NCBI RefSeq assembly: GCF_042648365.1 | Contig: NZ_JBHRXI010000017.1 | Coordinates: forward strand, 124,001-188,000 | Source: Lutimaribacter_A marinistellae | Lineage (GTDB): Bacteria; Pseudomonadota; Alphaproteobacteria; Rhodobacterales; Rhodobacteraceae | Direction of reading: 5' to 3' | Length of the DNA stretch: 64,000 bases | Shown: positions 60,113 through 64,000 of the stretch, in pieces | Position numbering within the stretch: position 1 is the stretch's first letter | How the letters are laid out: each line of letters begins with the position of its first letter | Position numbers and translations under genes: made by a program | The notes under the pieces: generated by a model | Seen by the model: only the letters and a program-made list of their open reading frames with translations | What the model was told of the DNA's origin: nothing | The model's database searches: none

Positions 60113-60184
60113 GCATGCCGCCGCGCCCCGTGGCCCATCACCCCGTTTCACGCAGTCTTGCACTGCGCCGCGTGGGGTGGCGTC

Positions 60185-61372
60185 ATGGCTGACGATCTGC
60201 GCCGCCGCATCGGACCGGGCCTGCTGACCGCCTATGGCGTCGGCGTGATGGTCGGGGCTGGTATCTACGTACTGGTCGGCGCTGTGGCTGCGGATGCCGG
60301 TATCTGGGCGCCGCTCTCCTTTCTTGTCGCGGGGCTGATCGCTGCCCCGACGGCGATGTCCTATGCCGAGTTCTCGACCCGGCTGCCTGAAGCGGCGGGC
60401 GAGGCCGCTTATGTCGGGCGGGGTCTGTCGAGCAGGGCGCTGGCGTTGCTGGTCGGGCTTGCGATCACGGCTGCCGGTACGATTTCGGCCGGGGCGGTCC
60501 TGCGCGGTGGCGTGGGCTACCTGACGACCGCCGTCGAGGTTCCGTCCGTCTGGGCTATCCTGATCCTTGGCGCTGCATTGACCACTGTCGCCATCCTCGG
60601 CGTGCTTGAGAGCCTTGCGCTTGCTGCCGTCTTTACCGTGATCGAGATCGCGGGGCTTGCGCTTGTGGCCTGGGCTGGGTTCACCGCGCCTCCAAGCGTG
60701 GATTGGGCAGCACCCGCCGCGCCGCATCTGGTGGGGATCGGCCTGGGCGGTGTGCTGGCGTTTTTCGCCTTCATCGGGTTTGAAGATATCGTCAATATGG
60801 CCGAAGAGGTCGAACGCCCCGCCCGGACCCTGCCGCTGGCAATTCTTGTCTCATTGGTCATCACCACGGGGCTTTACGCGGTCGTGACCCTTGCCACGGT
60901 GCGCGCCGTGCCTTTGGCGCAGCTGTCGGGATCGGAAAGTCCGCTGGTTCTTGTCTGGCAGGGCGCGCAAGGCGGATCGGGGGAATTCCTGTCCGCAATA
61001 GCGGTGTTCGCCGCGCTGAACGGAGTGCTGGCGCAGATCGTGATGGCAAGCCGCGTGCTGTACGGTCTGGGCAAGCGCCCGGGTCCGCTGGCCATGTTCC
61101 ATCGGGCGCATCCCCGGTTCGGAACGCCGGTGCGCGCCACAACTTTGATCGGATCGCTGGTGGTTCTGGCAGCACTCTTCGTGCCGCTTGCGACCTTGGC
61201 GGAAACCACCTCGGCGATCCTTTTGTCGGTCTTCGTTCTGGTCAACGCCGCGCTGGTTCTGGAGAAACGGCGCTCGCCCGAAGCGCCGTTCCGGGTTCCG
61301 ATGGCGGTGCCGGTGGTGGGTCTCGTGCTGTCATTGACGGCTTTAACCGTCGCGATAGGAGGGATGGCATGA
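60185..61372 (+). CDS. Amino acid permease (APC family)
   Basis: A 395-aa transporter with eleven to twelve hydrophobic helices and the APC-family start GVGVMVGAGIYVLVG, then FFAFIGFEDIVNMAEEVERPARTLP. It moves amino acids or polyamines; substrate unknown. It lies 72 bases after murC and its stop overlaps the DUF2484 gene by four bases, so it appears to be embedded in the cell-wall transcript. Confidence 0.86.
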   Translation: MADDLRRRIGPGLLTAYGVGVMVGAGIYVLVGAVAADAGIWAPLSFLVAGLIAAPTAMSYAEFSTRLPEAAGEAAYVGRGLSSRALALLVGLAITAAGTISAGAVLRGGVGYLTTAVEVPSVWAILILGAALTTVAILGVLESLALAAVFTVIEIAGLALVAWAGFTAPPSVDWAAPAAPHLVGIGLGGVLAFFAFIGFEDIVNMAEEVERPARTLPLAILVSLVITTGLYAVVTLATVRAVPLAQLSGSESPLVLVWQGAQGGSGEFLSAIAVFAALNGVLAQIVMASRVLYGLGKRPGPLAMFHRAHPRFGTPVRATTLIGSLVVLAALFVPLATLAETTSAILLSVFVLVNAALVLEKRRSPEAPFRVPMAVPVVGLVLSLTALTVAIGGMA

Positions 61373-61611
61373 CGCTATCGGTCACTTTGGCCATCATCTG
61401 GGTGCTGGCGGCGACGCTGGTGGCCTTTCTGCCAATGCGGCGGCAATACCTGCCGGGCTCCATCCTGATGCTGGCCGCGCCGGTCTTGATCGCGGCTCTG
61501 GGCTGGCAGCACGGTTGGCTGGCCGCCCTCGGCGCCTTAGCCGCGTTTCTGTCCATGTTTCGCAATCCGCTGATCTATTTCTGGCGCAAATGGCGCGGGG
61601 CGGCGAAATGA
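61369..61611 (+). CDS. DUF2484 family membrane protein (copy 1)
   Basis: An 80-aa protein with three hydrophobic helices and the pattern WVLAATLVAFLP, GWLAALGALAAFLSMFRNPLIYF of DUF2484. It is frequently found between murC and murB in this group; role unknown. It overlaps both neighbours by four bases. The next gene is a paralogue. Confidence 0.82.
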   Translation: MTLSVTLAIIWVLAATLVAFLPMRRQYLPGSILMLAAPVLIAALGWQHGWLAALGALAAFLSMFRNPLIYFWRKWRGAAK

Positions 61612-61871
61612 ACGGCTCGCTGATCTGTGCTGCGACCTGGGCGCTGGCGGCAAACGTCCTTGCCATGATGCCAAGTCGCGATAACCACTGGACCCGGGCG
61701 TATTGGCTCATCGGGTTGGGTATTCCCATCCTTGGTTGGGTTGCGTGGCAGAACGGGCCATGGGTCGGTCTGCTGGTGTTGCTGGCGGGTATGTCGGTGC
61801 TGCGTTGGCCCGTGATCTATCTTGGCCGCCGGGCGACGCGCGCCTTTGGCGGGGGACGGAGCGATGAGTGA
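61608..61871 (+). CDS. DUF2484 family membrane protein (copy 2)
   Basis: An 87-aa protein with three helices that aligns with the preceding gene (WALAANVLAMMP, GPWVGLLVLLAGMSVLRWPVIYL). The two are a tandem duplication. It overlaps the preceding stop by four bases and the following start by eight. Role unknown. Confidence 0.8.
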   Translation: MNGSLICAATWALAANVLAMMPSRDNHWTRAYWLIGLGIPILGWVAWQNGPWVGLLVLLAGMSVLRWPVIYLGRRATRAFGGGRSDE

Positions 61872-62145
61872 CCAAGTGCTCTTTCTTTTCATCCCGCTGG
61901 GCCTGTTCCTGGGGGCCGGTGTTCTTGGTTGGCGGATGGCAGGGCGCGGGCAGGCGCGGGGCGCAGTGTGGATTGGTGGTTCCCTGCTGATCTTGATGGC
62001 CTCTTTCATCCTGTATGCCCAGCGGTCGGCGGATCAATGGGGCGGCATCGCAATCGTGTTCATGTCTGTCACGGGACTCGGCCCCGTGGTGTTGGGCCTG
62101 TGGTTGGGTGCCCTGGCCGGTTGGTGGCGAACGCGCGGCAAGTGA
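61864..62145 (+). CDS. Small uncharacterised membrane protein
   Basis: A 93-aa protein with three hydrophobic helices (LFLFIPLGLFLGAGVLGW, GGSLLILMASFILYAQ, TGLGPVVLGLWLGALAGWW). No family is recognised with confidence. It overlaps the second DUF2484 gene and lies 64 bases before murB, apparently in the same transcript. Confidence 0.65.
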   Translation: MSDQVLFLFIPLGLFLGAGVLGWRMAGRGQARGAVWIGGSLLILMASFILYAQRSADQWGGIAIVFMSVTGLGPVVLGLWLGALAGWWRTRGK

Positions 62146-62209
62146 GGGCGTTGTTCCCATGGCGAGGTTCGCGTTACATGCGCGCCAACAGGCAAAGGAA
62201 GACACAATC

Positions 62210-63136
62210 ATGATCGACAGCGACGGCATCCGTGGCAAGCTGACCGCCCAGAGGGACTTGTCCGAACTGACTTGGCTACGCGTGGGTGGGCCTGCCGACT
62301 GGCTGTTTCAGCCTGCCGATCTGGAGGACTTGCAGCAGATGCTGCGCCGGTTGCCGCAGGACGTTAGCGTCTTTCCCATGGGCGTGGGGTCCAACCTGAT
62401 CGTGCGGGACGGCGGGCTGCGGGCGATGGTGATCCGGCTGGGCCGTGGGTTCAATGCCATTAAGGTTGAAGGACGGACGGTGACAGCGGGGGCGGCGGCG
62501 CTCGACGCCCATGTTGCGCGCAAGGCCGCCGATGCGGGGGTTGATCTGACCTTTCTGCGCACCATTCCGGGTTCGGTCGGCGGTGCGGTGCGGATGAACG
62601 CGGGCTGCTACGGGACCTACACGGCCGACGTGTTGCGCGGCGTGACTGTCGTTACCCGGCAGGGCGACTTGCGTCATCTGCAACCGCAGGAATTGAACCT
62701 GCGCTACCGACAATCGGACCTGCCCGTGGGTGCCGTCCTGGTCGAAGCGGTGTTCGAGGGGCCGCCGGGCGATCCGGAGGCGTTGAACGCGCGCATGGAA
62801 GAGCAACTGGCCAAGCGCGACGCAACGCAACCCACAAAGGACCGCAGCGCCGGGTCGACCTTTCGCAATCCCGCCGGGTTTTCGTCGACCGGGCGGGCCG
62901 ACGACGTTCACGATCTCAAGGCGTGGAAGGTCATCGACGAGGCAGGGATGCGCGGCGCGCGGCTGGGCGGGGCGCAGATGTCGGAGAAACACTCCAACTT
63001 TCTCATCAATGCCGGTGGCGCAACCGCCGCTGATCTCGAAGGTCTGGGCGAGGCGGTGCGAAAAAAGGTTTACGAGACGAGCGGCATCACGCTAGAGTGG
63101 GAAATCATGCGGGTCGGCGATCCGCGACAAGAATGA
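62210..63136 (+). CDS. murB: UDP-N-acetylmuramate dehydrogenase
   Basis: A 308-aa flavoenzyme of type II MurB: WLRVGGPAD, MGVGSNLIVRDGGL, TIPGSVGGAVRMNAGCYG, AGSTFRNP and SEKHSNFLINAGGATAAD. It reduces UDP-GlcNAc-enolpyruvate to UDP-MurNAc with NADPH. AAGGAAG precedes the ATG at 62210. Confidence 0.95.
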   Translation: MIDSDGIRGKLTAQRDLSELTWLRVGGPADWLFQPADLEDLQQMLRRLPQDVSVFPMGVGSNLIVRDGGLRAMVIRLGRGFNAIKVEGRTVTAGAAALDAHVARKAADAGVDLTFLRTIPGSVGGAVRMNAGCYGTYTADVLRGVTVVTRQGDLRHLQPQELNLRYRQSDLPVGAVLVEAVFEGPPGDPEALNARMEEQLAKRDATQPTKDRSAGSTFRNPAGFSSTGRADDVHDLKAWKVIDEAGMRGARLGGAQMSEKHSNFLINAGGATAADLEGLGEAVRKKVYETSGITLEWEIMRVGDPRQE

Positions 63137-63254
63137 ACCCCGCATCCGTTAACCCTTTCAGGCAGTTACTCGACAGAGTTCAGGGGCGGAATCCGGGGAA
63201 AAACGAACGATAACGGACCCGCCAAAAGGGTTCGGGGACATTGAGGCGCTAATC

Positions 63255-64000
63255 GTGGGTCAGTCGAGCAGGACACCCCGGAAAGTGGCGGTATTGATGG
63301 GCGGACCTTCGGCCGAGCGCGAGGTGTCGCTCAGCAGCGGACGGGAATGCGCAACCGCCCTGAGGGGAGAAGGATACGAAGTGGTCGAGCTGGATGCCGG
63401 CTCTGACCTGTGCGCGCGGCTTGTCCAGACTTCGCCAGATGTCGTATTCAACGCGCTCCATGGACGGTGGGGCGAGGATGGTTGCGTTCAGGGGATGCTG
63501 GAATGGCTGCGCATCCCGTATACCCATTCCGGCGTCCTTTCCTCCGCGTTGGCCATGGACAAACAGCGCAGCAAGGAAGTCTATCGGGCCGCCGGGCTGC
63601 CGGTGGTCGAAAGCGTGATCGTCGACAAGTCCGAAGTAGAGGCGCGGCATGTTCTGACCCCGCCTTACGTGGTCAAGCCGAACAACGAAGGTTCCTCTGT
63701 CGGGATATACATCGTGCACGAGGCCGCGAACGGCCCGCCCAAACTGGGCGCCGATATGCCCGCACAGGTGATGGTCGAGCAATATGTGCCGGGGCGCGAA
63801 CTTACTACGACAGTGGTTGGGGACCGCGCGGTCAGCGTGACCGACATCATCACCGATGGCTGGTACGATTACGCCGCGAAATACGCGCCCGGCGGATCGC
63901 GGCATGAAATTCCCGCGAAAGTTCCCGAGGAAATCTTCGAGCTTTGCCTCGATTATGCCTTGCGCGCGCATCGGGCGCTGGGATGTCGTGGTGTCAGCCG
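63255..64000 (+). CDS. ddl: D-alanine--D-alanine ligase (partial, C-terminus outside window)
   Basis: At least 248 codons are open to the window end. The ATP-grasp start VAVLMGGPSAEREVSLSSG, the FNALHGRWGEDGCVQGMLE loop, YTHSGVLSSALAMDKQRSKEV and KPNNEGSSVG match Ddl. It makes the D-Ala-D-Ala dipeptide. The GTG at 63255 is taken as the start; another GTG at 63285 would trim ten residues. ftsQ and ftsA would be expected beyond the window. Confidence 0.92.
   Translation, partial: MGQSSRTPRKVAVLMGGPSAEREVSLSSGRECATALRGEGYEVVELDAGSDLCARLVQTSPDVVFNALHGRWGEDGCVQGMLEWLRIPYTHSGVLSSALAMDKQRSKEVYRAAGLPVVESVIVDKSEVEARHVLTPPYVVKPNNEGSSVGIYIVHEAANGPPKLGADMPAQVMVEQYVPGRELTTTVVGDRAVSVTDIITDGWYDYAAKYAPGGSRHEIPAKVPEEIFELCLDYALRAHRALGCRGVS

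Noticed and set aside
58490..60727. Reverse-strand open frame of 745 codons across murC
   Set aside because: It lies opposite conserved murC and has no domain motif. It is a high-GC shadow frame.
1..64000. CRISPR array, prophage or integrated plasmid
   Set aside because: No regularly spaced repeats, cas genes, phage structural genes, integrases or replication genes are visible. Mobile DNA is limited to the two transposase remnants.

Overview
The window is chromosomal DNA from an alphaproteobacterium, most likely a Rhodobacterales (Roseobacter-group) species. The evidence is high GC, tightly packed genes with many ATGA/TGATG overlaps, and typical gene neighbourhoods: rpiA-gor, hflK-hflC-DUF2065-degP, ftsY-EamA-yciB, and ftsW-murG-murC-(DUF2484)-murB-ddl. 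It reads as core chromosome with one accessory-looking block. I see no tRNA, rRNA, CRISPR array, prophage or replication origin.

Layout. 1-2.1 kb: a GMC oxidoreductase cut by the window edge, its small subunit-3-like partner and a small beta-barrel-like secreted protein. 2.2-4.8 kb: PHB regulator phaR, a secreted trypsin-like protease and a DegT-family aminotransferase. 4.9-13.2 kb: a gamma-glutamyl-amine (polyamine type) catabolic cluster with an FAD oxidase, two glutamine-synthetase-like ligases and a glutamine-amidotransferase-like hydrolase, followed by a four-gene polar amino acid ABC importer. A TTTGATCAAA palindrome recurs upstream of two of these units, and a 14-bp direct repeat lies upstream of one of them. 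13.3-16.5 kb: PhnD-like binding protein, tandem TerB paralogues, a DUF1330 protein and an M19 dipeptidase. 16.6-25.2 kb: a small unknown gene with a good terminator, a decayed IS110-type transposase, a membrane regulator, then a forward run of unknown 88-aa protein, MBL hydrolase, COG0523 GTPase, DUF1622, DUF202, SBF/BASS transporter and HlyD-like protein, closed by a decayed IS5-type transposase.

25.2-33 kb: pyrG, secG, a DsrE-like periplasmic protein, a cobalt-type nitrile hydratase operon, DUF6524, purA, DUF2842 and an SDR. 33-41.4 kb: a 778-aa very acidic protein, thiamine pyrophosphokinase, EamA transporter, L-serine dehydratase, GST, methyltransferase, rpiA and a small membrane protein. 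41.4-50 kb: gor, hflKC-DUF2065-sulfotransferase-degP, an undescribed 54-aa gene, a GlxA-type AraC regulator and a Crp-family regulator. 50-56 kb: yciB, EamA, ftsY, lysoplasmalogenase, AlkB-like hydroxylase, a small secreted protein and a BaiN/HI0933-type flavoprotein. 56.4-64 kb: the cell-wall cluster ftsW-murG-murC, interrupted by an APC permease and three small membrane proteins, then murB and a ddl cut by the window end.

Functions that work together: amine or amino acid import with gamma-glutamylation and oxidation (4.9-13.2 kb); membrane protein quality control (hflKC plus degP); and lipid-II synthesis and export (murG, murC, murB, ddl, ftsW). The best candidate for something undescribed is the 17.6-24.6 kb block between the two insertion-sequence remnants.
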